A stretch of DNA of 64,000 nt from NCBI GenBank assembly GCA_019095985.1, contig CM032660.1, forward strand, positions 44,925,427 to 44,989,426, in the 5' to 3' direction. The translations under genes and the position numbers were made by a program. Position 1 is the stretch's first letter; each line of letters starts with the position of its first letter. The notes under the pieces were generated by a model. It ran no database searches, had not been told where the DNA came from, and saw only the letters and a program-made list of their open reading frames with translations. The stretch comes from Streblospio benedicti. Lineage: Eukaryota > Annelida > Polychaeta > Spionida > Spionidae. Below are positions 46,141-56,978 of the stretch, piece by piece.

Positions 46141-47387
46141 CCCCCTTAGTGCCGGGGCGCATATATGCGCCTCAGATTTTACGTGCCTTTAGTGCCGAGG
46201 CGCATATATGCGCCTCAGTTTTCAGAAAAAACAGTTTGAGTTTGTCTGCCATATTCGTATATAAACACTCGTGGTTCTAGTCTCAAATTCCGGTATGTCA
46301 ACAACAACAACTTTACCTTGACATTTCGAAGCATTTCTAGGAGTAAATAAGCAGCATAGTGTTAATATTTTAATTATATTAGTGTGAACAAATATTTACC
46401 CACCAAACACGCATTATCTGCTGCAATTTTGCCCCGCGAAATACTCTTATTTGTGTTCGCAAAACCATAGCTTGTCGTATATGGTTTGAATCGTCATGAA
46501 GCCTGCTATTCATCGAGACCTTAAACAAATGTGAAACTAGACTCATCAAGGTCATATCCAGATATATATTTTGAGCCTTAATCAAAATGAATAGCGGTAT
46601 TCTTAGGTTCAAGCGCCACAAAACACGTTGACACTGCTAATTAGCCTTTATCAAGAGCGCTCCTACGATTCTATATCAGCGACGCGCGCTGCGCAAGGCT
46701 GATTTTCAGGAAATACCGGCTTTTGGTAAGAGTGACAAAGTTGAACATTTTGAAGAAGAATTATCATATTATTCGTCACCCACGCTCCATCTTATTGTAT
46801 CTTGGATACCGAATCACAAATAAACTGTTTGGCAAACTACCCAATAAGTGTGGACGTTGGAAATCTACTATTTCTATCAAAACGGATGATGTTTTTGTCG
46901 GGTGGTCGAGTGGTAGCACTGGTGCCTGTCAAAACTTCACGGCCTTGAAGAAATAAAAAGTTGAACACGTTTTTGGTCCGTAATATTGTAAGTAAAAATA
47001 TATTATTATGAAATAGGGATGGTTTATGGTGTTTTTTGTGTCTATCCTGGATAAAAACTCGCTGCACTTAAAATTTCTACTGCTACTACGACATTTAAAA
47101 TCAACCACGCAAGCTGTCAAATGAATGGACGATTACTCGAAATTGTCAAAATTTAACTTTATGCTGTATGTATCTTTATTTATAATGGTAAAAATAAGAA
47201 ACTAGACCGTCTCCTGAATGTGTACTGTAAATGTGAAAATGTTCTGATGAAAAACGTAGGAGCTACAAAGGATCATATTTCAACTATGACAACTGAAGCC
47301 CCCACTGTGAATAACACGTCACGCAAAATGCGTGTCTGGCACTGAGGGGGAGTATAGTGAATTTACGGCTGGCGTCAAGAGGGTTAA
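46137..47387 (+). mobile_element. TTAA-flanked piggyBac-like element, copy c
   Basis: TTAA at 46137-46140 and 47384-47387. Two perfect GGCGCATATATGCGCC boxes at 46156-46171 and 46199-46214 (43 bp apart). The interior includes frame alpha (46723-46956, 'ILLYLGYRITNK', 'GKLPNKCGR', 'SIKTDDVF') and a broken frame beta (47120-47330). Inverted relative to copy d, 2.1 kb away in the same intron. Confidence 0.88.
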
Positions 47388-47662
47388 TATATATACAAAT
47401 CCTTTGGCTTACATTTAAAACAGGTGTTTGGGCAGGTAGAATGGAAAGATGCACTAAATTGCCCCCCCCCCCACCCACCCCGCGCAGGAGGGGGTTGTGC
47501 CCCCTCCTACACCCTCCCCCCGAATGATTGAGTTGGGAGGAGCACATGCAATAGAGTTGCCAACCTCAAATTTTGAAATTTCTGAATCGAGGCCAAAATT
47601 TCTGAATTTGGGTCAAAATTTCTGAATCTTACATTAAATATGTATTTTTTAACTTATATTTA

Positions 47663-48630
47663 AACAAGAGGACCATAAGGTCCTATATCGCTCACCTGCC
47701 AATGAGAATACTGATGAGGGTACCAATATGTAAATTGGGCTTCAAAATTAAGCGTGAAGTCAATTTGTCACCCACGGGTATGATTCAAATATGGTTTATC
47801 AGAATAAAAAATCAATTGAAAAATGGGCTTCAATATTACATGATAAGACAGCCATACAAGTTGTGTACAAGTTTTTACAAAAAGCTAGAGAAAAAAGAAA
47901 AGAAAAAAAAGATACAATTTTTTTAATATGGACCCCTGGGGAGGGGTCAATTTTACACCCAGGGGAATGATTCAAATATGATATGATGATAAGACAGTCA
48001 TATAAGTTGTGTACAAGTTTGGTGGAAATAAAATGAAAAATAAACTAGTTACAATTATGTTGTTTATTTTTGGAGCACCCCTGGGGGTGGGGGGTGGGTC
48101 AATTTGTCACCCACAGGCATGATTCTAATATGGTATGAGCATTACATAAGCATATAACTTATGTGCAAGTTTGGTGAAAATCTAATTAGAAATGAAAAAG
48201 TATCACTTAATACAATTTTTTAATATGGACCCCCAGGGGAGGGGTCAATTTTACACCCAGGGAGATGATTCACATATGATATGATGATGAGACAGCCATA
48301 TAAGTACTGTACAGGTTTGGTGAAAATCAAATGAAAAATAAAGAAATTATATGGAAAATATGAATTGTCATTTTTTTTTTATATGGACCCCTGGGGAGGG
48401 GTCAATATTACACCCAGGGGAATGATTCAAATATGATATGATGATAAGACAGCCATATAAGTTGTGTACAAGTTTGGTGAAAATCAAATGAAGAATAAAG
48501 AAATTATTTAGAAAATATGAATTGTTGACGGATGTTGACGGATGTTGACCGACAGACGGACAGACGGACAGACGGACGACGGACGAAAGGTGATCCCAAA
48601 AGCTCACTTGCTGTTTCACAGCAGGTGAGA
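47663..48630 (+). mobile_element. Pearl-like element P2, copy 3
   Basis: Near-identical to 24033-25350 over head, cores, GACG microsatellite and tail, but missing several hundred bases of cores. Nested in the GAGTTGCCAA element. Confidence 0.88.
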
Positions 48631-48639
48631 TGGGGACCA

Positions 48640-49140
48640 CAATTTTCACCATATCCATAATTATGTACTTTTGATTTCTCATGCACAATGACAACGTCGT
48701 ATCTACCACTATGTTTGATACTAAAATCACCCAATATCGGGCGTGACGCATACTCTTTTTCTATGCAGTGATATCATTGTTATTTCTTTAATACTCGTCC
48801 CTTTAATTTTGCAACATTACGTTACTGGAGAGCACAAAAATTAATTAAATTTCAATAATATTCTCAGTATTTTAACTTTCATATACCGTTAACAGGTTGT
48901 GGTGCATTTCACGACACCAAGCAGAAGTCTCAATCATTGAGGCTGTCTACCGCATAAATCACTGCACACGCAGCCTGGGCTTCGCCTTCGTGATCGAGAC
49001 TAAATCTATCTACGACACGTCATTTAAATCGAGTGCATTTTTGTACGCCGGTAAAAGCATATACACGATGCGTAGTTCAATCGAGTACATTCGATAATGG
49101 CGGCGCCCATTGTGCGAACAAAAATATCAGTATTTTATGG
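48640..49140 (+). repeat. Repeat S, copy 1
   Basis: 'actaaaatcacccaatatcg', 'cattgaggctgtctaccgca', 'cgatgcgtagttcaatc' and 'aaaaaagtacaagtttt' match 55985-56470 over about 480 bp. The short frame across 'EAVYRI' occurs in both, but no full gene is evident. It contains 'aatggcggcgccca'. Confidence 0.7.
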
Positions 49141-49448
49141 AAAAAAGTACAAGTTTTTATAATATTTGGGCATTTCCCCTGAATTTTGGAATTTCTCAAT
49201 TCCGATCGGAATGATCAGAATCGACTTCATATTTCGGAATGATTCCGAAATTTCTGAATACTTGGCAACTCTGCAATATGCAAAAACGAGATTGCCTTGC
49301 GAATCGGGCTTGTAAAATAAACATTTTGCAACATACTCGAACACAAAAAATGTATCCGTCATGAACAAACACTAAAGAGTATAAATAACGATGCAGCAAA
49401 TATTGATTATAAATGTGTCCTAGGTTTCAATGAATATTGTAAGCTACT

Positions 49449-50649
49449 TTAACACTCTCGAAGCCAGAAGTAAATTCACTCACTGTATACCCCCTCACAT
49501 TTTGCGTGACGTGTTATTCACAGTGGGGGGCTTCAGTTGTCATAGTTGAAATATGATCCTTTGTAGCTCTTACGTTTTTCATCAGAACATTTTCACATTT
49601 ACAGTACACATTCAGGAGACGGTCTAGTTTCTTATTTTTACGATTATAAATAAAGATACATACAGCATAAAGTTAAATTTTGACAATTTTGAGTAATCGT
49701 CTATTCATTTGACAGCTTGCGTGGTTGATTTTAAATGTCGTAGTATCAGTAGAAATTTTAAGTGCGACTTTTTATCCAGGATAGACACAAAAAACACCAT
49801 AAAACATCCCTATTTCATAATAATATATTTTTACTTACAATAATACGGACCAAAAACGTGTTCAAACTTGATTTCTTTAACGTCGTGGGTCTTTGACAGG
49901 AATCATTCTATCACCCGACTAACACACATCATTTTGACAGAAATACTATATATCCGACGTCCACACTTATTGGGTAGTTTATCAAACGGTTTATTTGTGA
50001 TCCGGACCCAAGAAACAATAAGATGGGGCATGGATGACGAATAATATGATAAATTCTTCTTCAAAATGTTCAATTTCATCACATTATGGCTGATCTTAGA
50101 AAAACCGGTATTTTCCGGAAATCAGCCTTGCGCATCGCGCGGCGCTGTTATAGAATCGTTAAGAGCGCTCTTGATAAAGGCTGATTAGATTTCCTTAGCA
50201 GTGTCAACGTAGTTTTGCTGGCGATTGAACCTAAGAATACAGCTTTCAAGGCTCAAAATAGATATCAGAATGACGTTGACGAATCTAGTTTCACATTTGC
50301 ATAAGGTCTCTGTGAATAGCTGGTTTCACGAGGATTCCAACCATGTATGACAAGCCATGGTTTTGCGAACACAAATAACAGTATTTCAGGGCTCAAAATT
50401 GCAGCAGATAATGCGTGTTTGGTGGGTAAATATTCGTTCACACTAACAGAATTAAAATATTAACACTATGCTGCTTATTTACTTCTAGAAATACATCGAA
50501 ATGAAAAGGTAAAGTTGTTGTTGTTGACACACAAGAATTTGAGACTAGACAAACTCAAATTGTTTTTTCTGTGAGCCTGTCGACTGTTGGCGTATAGAAG
50601 TAATTTACGCATGTCGACTTTTGTCGACAAATGGCGTCTAAGGTGTTAA
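49449..50649 (-). mobile_element. TTAA-flanked piggyBac-like element, copy d
   Basis: TTAA at 49449-49452 and 50646-50649. Box TGTCGACTTTTGTCGACA at 50612-50629, half box TGTCGAC at 50578-50584. Interior as in the other copies. Lies 286 bp inside the intron that follows the exon at 50936. Confidence 0.88.
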
Positions 50650-50935
50650 CTGCATTAAAGTATTATGTTTTTGGTATTGATTTACTGTTTTTTGACATTG
50701 TATTTTAGGTCATTCGAATTTAGAAACTGGAAGAATAAAAAGTAATGTGAAATGTTCTGGTTATGGGTCTGATAGATCCTGGTAACTGAAGGGCTTGGAA
50801 AGGACGGTTGAGATTTCAACTGGGAAGCCAGGCCACACCCTCTGAATGAGGAATAATTAGGGCCTGCTCAAATAAACTTAGGATTTGATTGATTGAGAAA
50901 ACCAAATTAGTATAAAAATATAAGTAAAAACTCAC

Positions 50936-51103
50936 TTCACAGTATAGCACGAGGCGTCACCGCACGGCGCGTGACTCATGTAGAGATGGATGGACACATA
51001 TTCCTTCAGCTTGTACAGGTCCGAGTCCAACTGCTTGTCAAAGATCGACGTTGAGCTCTTAGGACCTTGTTCTGCAGCCAGTTTAAGTTCAGTATTCAAA
51101 TAC
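50936..51103 (-). CDS. ADAD1-like exon with PCGDA zinc site
   Basis: A TTTGTAG acceptor and a GTGAGT donor bound 168 bp, phase 2 in and out. Peptide 'YLNTELKLAAEQG' ... 'YVSIHLYMSHAPCGDASCY'. The PCGDA Cys is the second zinc ligand. 'SHAPCGDAS' recalls ADAT1, while the rest follows ADAD/ADAR. Confidence 0.95.
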
Positions 51104-51940
51104 CTACAAACAAAATAATACAACTAGAAGTTGACTCTTGTGTCTATAAATAGCCTTGCTGCTAAGTGGGGATTCCCCCCCGACTAGGAAATAAAAACAG
51201 CTGCTGTCTTAAATTGTCGGCGTCGGTTATAAAAACATTGCTATTGATCCCAATTTATTCATATGAGGCAGCACTTCGTCGGGTTCATCATCCAACTAAT
51301 CAAGTTACTGCCGCCTAAGTAATATGCAAATGCGCCCCACCTATAATAAATGCGTTTTATGGGCACAGTGGTATAATGTTTTTGCGGCTTTCATAAATAA
51401 AGTGCGGAAAAGCCGCAAGGCAGCAGCCTAGAATGAACACTAACACTGTACAATAATGTCAATATCATTAATTTTGATTCAAACATGGATCTTTTGTGAA
51501 GAGCAGAAGACTTTGACACTGACACATGTAATCCTCGATTATGTTGCAAATTGAAATAATTTAAGTTTAAAAAACTTAAAGCAGACGCCATCTTAGTTTT
51601 TGCACAAATGGAGTGATTGGCACCCGACTCTTCTTATATTTACCGCAACGCACAAACGATAGCGTGAGAACGCATTTTCAATGTACTACATATAACTGCC
51701 GGCGTGATCCAGCCAAAAGCACTTTCGTTTCATGAAATCGAGGTCACAGTCAAAACTGGGTTAATGTCTGTCAGTGGCCGCGGACACGATATTGCATGGA
51801 AAAGTACATATAATCTTTATGATAATAAAACTATCGGAATCCCGTAATAAACCTACAGCCCGGACGTAATGATTTTTCAGACCTCAAAAGAGGTAAAATT
51901 ACGGGTATTTCCCGTATGTTCACATCTCTGCCTATTAAAG
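51104..51940. other. Intronic sequence; hAT-like end at right
   Basis: No exon seen. 51840-51937 ('cccgtaataaacc', 'tgttcacatctctg') matches 56495-56587 and looks like a hAT-type end (CAGAGATGTGAAC on the other strand). Confidence 0.45.
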
Positions 51941-51947
51941 AATACAA

Positions 51948-52145
51948 ACTCTCTCACATCTTTCTACCAAGGAAATTCTATAATGATGGACATAGCTGAA
52001 GACAGGTTTTACAACCCTAAGCTTTCATTTAACTATATCAAATGGCCCTGACGGGACTCGAACTCGCAAACCCAAGATTGTGAAACCAGAATGATACTAT
52101 CATCCAAAGCAGTGAGCTGTTACAAGGTTAAAGGTGTAATCATCA
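51948..52145 (-). mobile_element. SINE family B, single copy
   Basis: Carries 'gctgaagacaggttttacaa', 'ccctaagctttca', the tRNA-like 'gacgggactcgaactc' and 'gaaaccagaatgatac', matching the copies at 2.3 and 34.1 kb. Confidence 0.65.
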
Positions 52146-52436
52146 TTTTGTACACATACACAGGACATGAAGCTATGATTAAAATAAGCAAACAAACAAA
52201 GACAAACATTAAAAAGGCACAAGTACAATCTAAAAGAAGTAAAGCCAGGGTAAGCTACACCATATCAACTTAGTCCATAAACACAACTAAGATGTGTTTG
52301 CAACTATAGAAACTGGTCATCAATATTTATAGCAGTACATCTATCTAATTGTAAAAATAGCTCTGCTACAGATTCATGGTGTCCATAATAAACCCTTTGT
52401 AGGTAGCCTGACATTAATCACTGCAAAGAGCCCAAG

Positions 52437-52655
52437 TGATTGATACCAAAATTCTCAAAAGTAAAGAATGAATATATGGAGAAAAAGGGTCTGAGAGTGA
52501 TTGCAAGGAAGACGAAGATCATGAATTGCTGTACTGATCTGGATCTTCTCCAGAACTGAGGCAAGGTCCCCTGTGCTGTCTGTTGCACTGGAGTAGGAAG
52601 AAACAGCATCTTCTGCAAAGGCATGACTTCACCACGGCGTCCTCGTGGACGCATG
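52437..52655 (+). pseudogene. LINE fragment (RT end and CCHC-like motif)
   Basis: Reads 'MEKKGLRVIARKTKIM', an in-frame TGA, then 'GKVPCAVCCTGVGRNSIFC', the Cys-rich motif found after the RT in some non-LTR elements of invertebrates. The flanking LINE parts are lost. A different lineage from the LINE at 27.6 kb. Confidence 0.7.
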
Positions 52656-52796
52656 TCAATTTAAAATCATAAATCCATAAAAATAAGCTCATATTTTAAC
52701 TTTTCCCCCACGAATCGGGTGACTGCCATGTTTGTTGTTTACAAAATGCAAGGCAGCGCCACCTTTGGTCTTTTTACGAACTAGCGCTTTCGTTTT

Positions 52797-53015
52797 CGAT
52801 TACTGAGCATGCGCACTTAGACACATAAGCGTAATGCGCATTTTTTCTTCCTAAATAAGTAAGTTATTTTGATTTTCCGACGAGCATTCGTAACAGATTA
52901 TTAGGATTATGTTACTAATGGATTATGCAATTATATATTTGAGAACTACAATTGATAAATACATGTACAACGACAATCTATTTGACACCCAGAATCATAG
53001 CAAAATGTGTACACA
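52797..53015 (+). repeat. Repeat T, copy 1
   Basis: 'actgagcatgcgca', 'aaataagtaagttattttga', 'cgacgagcattcgtaa' and 'tatatttgagaactacaatt' match 63503-63715 with few differences. Confidence 0.8.
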
Positions 53016-53029
53016 CGACTGTGCTTTAT

Positions 53030-53135
53030 TTTTCTTTACACTTCAGGGCTTGACATTAGTAGATTTGAAATCAAGGCCACTTCGGGCCACTAGAATCCAA
53101 AGGTCAGTGGCCCGATTGGGCCACCTTATCCTAGA
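53030..53135. mobile_element. hAT-like end or micro-MITE
   Basis: 'cagggcttgacattagtag' has the start common in hAT elements, followed by inverted 'ggccacttcgggcc' and 'ggcccgattgggcc' words. Confidence 0.4.
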
Positions 53136-53698
53136 CTGCTTGCATTATTGATTTCTTTAAGTCTAGCATGGGTCAAGGTTAATGAGCACTGGCCTACAGC
53201 TTAGATATTTGTTAAACTGTCATGAATTGCTACTATGTAAATCATTTTCAAATTCTAAATATTTATGTATGTACTAAATTAGTAACATAATATTACTTAA
53301 AGTAGCAATACAGTTTTTATTGTACATATGAAAAAAAAACACGTGAAATTGTCCCATTGCTTTGTAGAATGTCTTTTACCCCATGGTGGGACATTTTGTC
53401 CCATCTAGATTTTCAACCAAAATGAACCCTGTATACGGTAGTGTTTTATATCAAATATTTACAAAAACACAACTTCAAAAAGTAAAATCATGGCTAACTT
53501 AGGCATGAATCGACAAAAGTGTTATTGAAATAGCTTTACTTTATTAAAATGTTTCAAATTTACTTGAATTAATCAGAAAAAGTCACTATCAAAATATTAG
53601 ATTTAAAAATGCTGGTTCTTCTATATTTTAATAGAAGAAATTAAACAGCAAGATCTACATTGGATGAGAGACATGAACAAAAGGTATGATGCATTTAC

Positions 53699-53831
53699 TT
53701 CATCAAGGACCTCCTTGCCACCACTTCTGCATGGGTATCCATGAGTGTGCGACCGTCCAGAGTGATGAACTTGGAATGAAGTCTTGCAGTACCGGATCCT
53801 AGTGCCACAACCTGGCCGAGGTCTTGCTGAC
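53699..53831 (-). CDS. ADAD1-like exon with HAE active site
   Basis: A TTTTCAG acceptor and a GTAAAT donor bound 133 bp, phase 1 in and phase 2 out. Peptide 'GQVVALGSGTARLHSKF' then 'DGRTLMDTHAEVVARRSLM'. His33 and Glu35 of the exon are the first zinc ligand and the proton-shuttling Glu; vertebrate ADAD1 has lost the Glu, as I recall. The two Arg after HAEVVA match ADAR residues that contact inositol hexakisphosphate. Confidence 0.95.
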
Positions 53832-53894
53832 CTGAAAATGTTCACACTTGTAAATGTAAATGTGGTAGTTTATGGTCATGATGCACGTATTGTT

Positions 53895-54190
53895 CTCACG
53901 ACTACAATTTACACCAGGTTATCGGCACACTTTTCGATTAATTGGTCATTTCTCCCATACTTGCATCTGCAGCACATTCAGCGCACAATGCTAACGGGGA
54001 GATTTAATTTCTCACACAACTGCTCACAGTTTTTCAACCCAATGACCTGTACCTAATTAACGTGTAGGTAACACAGAGCAGTGTGCAACTTTATAGGAAT
54101 GAGTTTGCTCAACACCCACCATCAGACCCAACCTGGAATCAAACCTATGACATTCTGATCACGAGTCCAACTCCTTATAGACTTGGCCAT
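53895..54190 (-). mobile_element. tRNA-derived SINE, family A
   Basis: Same body and head as 16745-17041: 'acctgtacctaattaacgtg', 'gcagtgtgcaact' and the diverged tRNA-like 'cacgagtccaactcc'. Lies in the short intron between the first two deaminase exons seen. Confidence 0.75.
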
Positions 54191-54440
54191 TGAAACATAA
54201 TCCTGCATGAATTTACCTGATAAAAAGAATGCCAATTGTTTAATTATCAAGTTTGTTTACACAGGTCAGGGCGGCGGTCAATATGTGGATGACATGCGCA
54301 GATGGTCATTCCAAAGATGTCAACAGGAGTTGACAAAACTGTTAATATTCTAAAGTAAAATTCTGTGTTGTGTATCCTCAATAGTGAATAGTGGATTCCT
54401 TTTCAAAATAATTCATTCTAAAGTAACAGAAACAACACAC

Positions 54441-54576
54441 CTCTTTTTAGAATAAAGCAAGCAAATGTCTTTTGCCCAGCGTACTCAGGTACAGGTTCCA
54501 GAAGCTCAGAGAATTTCTTGTTCGCAATTGCAGCAATTTTGTCGTAATGGGTCATCCCTTCACTGATCTTAGTGGG
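54441..54576 (-). CDS. ADAD1-like exon, start of the deaminase domain
   Basis: An ACTGTAG acceptor and a GTGTGT donor bound 136 bp, phase 0 in and phase 1 out. Peptide 'YDKIAAIANKKFSELLEPV' then 'PEYAGQKTFACFILKR', matching the opening helix of A_deamin domains ('..FTEL...FPEY' in ADAD1). Upstream exons, including any dsRBD, were not found in the remaining 9.4 kb. Confidence 0.92.
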
Positions 54577-55307
54577 CTACAGTAAACAAATACATTTTTA
54601 GTCATTTGATGATGCTGTAAGCCCTATATAGTGAGGACTTAGAACTAAAGAAAAACACAAAAGAGGAATACAGATGCAAAACACTGATCAGAATTTAGCT
54701 GTTGTCAGAGCTAATGACCTCTTAAATCCAGTCTACTAGTTAAGGCCTCAAAAGTTACTCTTCAGCGGGACTAGTAACTTTAAAAAGGTACTAGTCATCC
54801 CCAAGTTGCAAAACATGTTTTGGCTCAGAAGCTACTCATAAGCAGAATGAGTGAATCCTCTCCAATTTCTACCAGTCTGGACAAGTGGACTAGTGACTAA
54901 ATGGGAGACTATAATCCTTTTTTGTGTTTATCTTAGACTTAATCCTTATAGCGTAATATGGCTTATGATATTGACGTTATCAAAATACAGTAGACATATA
55001 CTCTAGTTATTGCCAATTTGTGACATGCTCAAGATTATGTAATTTTGCTTATAAATAATAAAAATATATGAAATATTTTACATTATTAAAACAATCAATG
55101 TCTTATCGTTGCACAATAACTGAACACTAATTCACTAAATAAGTATTCAAATTTTTAATATTTGTTTTGGTTATCATGTCCACCTGCTTACATTTCACGC
55201 TTAACACATTACTTTAGTTATTGGCAGTTCACCAGATGTGGTTTCAGGGTGTTGATTAGGCACTAGCCACTCGCCCCTGGCTAGTGTAAATTTTAGTTGG
55301 CTAGTGT
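54577..55307. other. Intronic or upstream sequence, nothing clear
   Basis: AT-rich. Near 54740-54905 'actagt' words recur in both orientations, suggesting an old MITE. No exon found. Confidence 0.4.
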
Positions 55308-55627
55308 AAACAAGTAGTCGTCGGGAACGCCGTAAATCTCCCCTTCCCCGATCAGGCCACTTCCCCGATAAGGCCATTTTTGAAAAGTAGGCCAAAGTAC
55401 TCAAATATCAAATCACGTGAGGAGAGTGATATATAGTCCTACAAAATGTCAAGTTGGTGATGATAGGTCATTAAGTCTTCCCAGGAGACAGATAAACACA
55501 AATCAATTTCATCAAAGTAGGCCAAAGTACACCAACATCTAATCAGCTCTGGAGAGTAGTACAACGAAGCTAGATATGAAGTTTGGTGACCATAGGTCAA
55601 ATGCTTCTCCCTGTAGAGTGGTAAAAA
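55308..55627 (+). mobile_element. Pearl-like element P1, copy d (truncated)
   Basis: Head 'aacaagtagtcgtcgggaac' with 'aaatctcccc' and two core units, ending abruptly near 55627 at 'gagtggtaa'. Sequence is close to copy c. Confidence 0.82.
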
Positions 55628-55639
55628 ACTTTACCCGTC

Positions 55640-55745
55640 AGCGTTAAAAATCTTAATCACAGGCATGAAAAATCTTAATTTTCAAGCAAAAATCTTAATA
55701 AAAAATATAAAAAATCTTAATAAAATCTTAATAAAATCTTAATGT
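55640..55745 (+). repeat. AAAATCTTAAT short tandem words
   Basis: Seven or more irregular copies of 'aaaatcttaat' follow the truncated P1 copy. Confidence 0.75.
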
Positions 55746-55984
55746 TTTTTCTACTTATAATAAACAATAATAAGGGCAATACTAGTATATTCACTAGTAC
55801 TGTAAACTAATCTAAGAAGAAATGAAAAAAAATAACTGGAAAACAATCTAGAATCAATTAAAAAAAGATCATCAAAATCCAATAAGAATTGATAAATATT
55901 TAGAGTTAGATTAAACAAGCATTTGCCATTTACCCCACTGTCACACGCTTTATTACTCAAGTCCATCAAATGGCATTGTGATTA

Positions 55985-56470
55985 AAAATAGATAACTGCT
56001 TGATACTAGAATCACCCAATATCGGGCGGGATGCACACTCTTTTTTCAATGCAGTGATATCATTGTATTTTCTTGAATACTTGTCCCTGTATTTTTGCAC
56101 CATTACATTACTGGAGAACGCACAAATTCACATATTTTCAATAATTCTTATCAGTTTCACTTTCATATGCCGTTGACAGGTCTTGTTGCAGGTGTAGGTG
56201 CATTGTGCACATTACGACAACCAGCAGAAACAGTTATTAAACTGTTAGTCTCGGTCATTGAGGCTGTCTACCGCATAAGTGACAGCACGCATAAACTGGG
56301 CCTCGCTGATCGAGACTAAAATGTTACAGCACGTCATTTAAATCGAGTACATTTTTGCAAGCCGGTGAAAGCCTTACACGGATGCGTAGTTCAATCAAGT
56401 ACATTTAATAATGGCTGCGCCCATATTTGCGAGCAAAAACATTGGTATTTTAAGAAAAAAGTACAAGTTT
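55985..56470 (+). repeat. Repeat S, copy 2
   Basis: Counterpart of 48640-49140; about 480 bp in the same order with scattered differences. Confidence 0.7.
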
Positions 56471-56574
56471 TACATATTTCTCTAACCCCAGCAAAATCCC
56501 GTAATAAACCAATGTCCCGTACGTAATGAATTTTCAGGGGTCAAAAGTCGTAAAAATACGGGGAAAAAACGTAA

Positions 56575-56910
56575 GTTCACATCTCTGAAAGTATACCAAC
56601 GTCGATTCAACTGTGGAGAATAGTATAGTGAACGTAACTGTAAAATTAAATGACAATAGGTGAAATACTTTCCCCAGTGCAGTGGTAACAATAGTTTTAT
56701 TCGAACATTCAAAAAAGAATTCAAAAGTAGGCCAAAGTACACCAATATCAGATTACGTGAGGAGAGTGATATAGATATACCAAATGTCAAGTTTGGTGAT
56801 GATAAGTCAAAAACTGTTGCCGGGAGACAGAAAAAGACAATTACGTAATAATTTGTTTTTAAAAACACATCATAACTTCATCAAAAGTAGGCCAAAGTAC
56901 ACCAAAATCT
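56575..56910 (+). mobile_element. Pearl-like P1 core fragment
   Basis: Two core units ('caactgtggagaatagtata' type and 'acgtgaggagagtgatat' type) without head or tail, directly followed by a new head at 56909. Confidence 0.75.
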
Positions 56911-56978
56911 AACAAGTAGTCATCGGGAAAGTGAGGAGAGTGATAGTCCGACAAAATGTCAAGTTTGGTGATGATAAG

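Larger units (their letters stand above)
47554..49271. mobile_element. hAT-like element (GAGTTGCCAA ends) containing pearl-like P2
   Basis: Inverted ends GAGTTGCCAA (47554) and TTGGCAACTC (ending 49271) are flanked by exact 7-bp duplications TGCAATA (47547-47553 and 49272-49278). 'aaatttctgaat' words are reiterated near both ends. The interior contains pearl-like P2 copy 3 and a segment repeated at 55985-56470. Confidence 0.8.
21146..54576 (-). other. Gene model: ADAD1-like adenosine deaminase domain protein, C-terminal 405 residues
   Basis: Eight minus-strand exons (54441-54576, 53699-53831, 50936-51103, 42386-42501, 40442-40627, 33755-33986, 30369-30491, 21146-21269) join in matching phases (1, 2, 2, 1, 1, 2, 2) into an uninterrupted A_deamin domain ending in a stop. 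Similarity to vertebrate ADAD1/Tenr is marked in the last third ('EIIDGISG', 'SPFKTGSTSASRLCKAA'), more so than to ADAR1/2 or ADAT1. Zinc ligands and catalytic Glu are present: H79-A-E81, C137 in PCGDA and C215 in SCSDK (numbering of the visible part). Trp in 'GVWVKKP' and nearby Lys residues match inositol-hexakisphosphate contacts of ADAR2. Vertebrate ADADs lack the catalytic residues, so an active enzyme is plausible here, acting on RNA adenosines. The N-terminal dsRBD and start lie beyond what I could find. Introns are 0.6-9.1 kb and full of mobile elements. Confidence 0.9.

Noticed and set aside
46880-46925. 'tggtcgagtggtagcactgg' as a tRNA A box inside TTAA copy c
   Set aside because: No B box at the right distance, and the corresponding site is not kept in other copies.
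50936-53831. Assignment of the deaminase to ADAT1
   Set aside because: 'SHAPCGDAS' and 'HAEVVARRS' resemble ADAT1, but the region around SCSDK, 'HGHISRA' and 'SPFKTG...SRLCKAA' follows ADAD/ADAR, and the long ADAT1 insert before SCSDK is missing.
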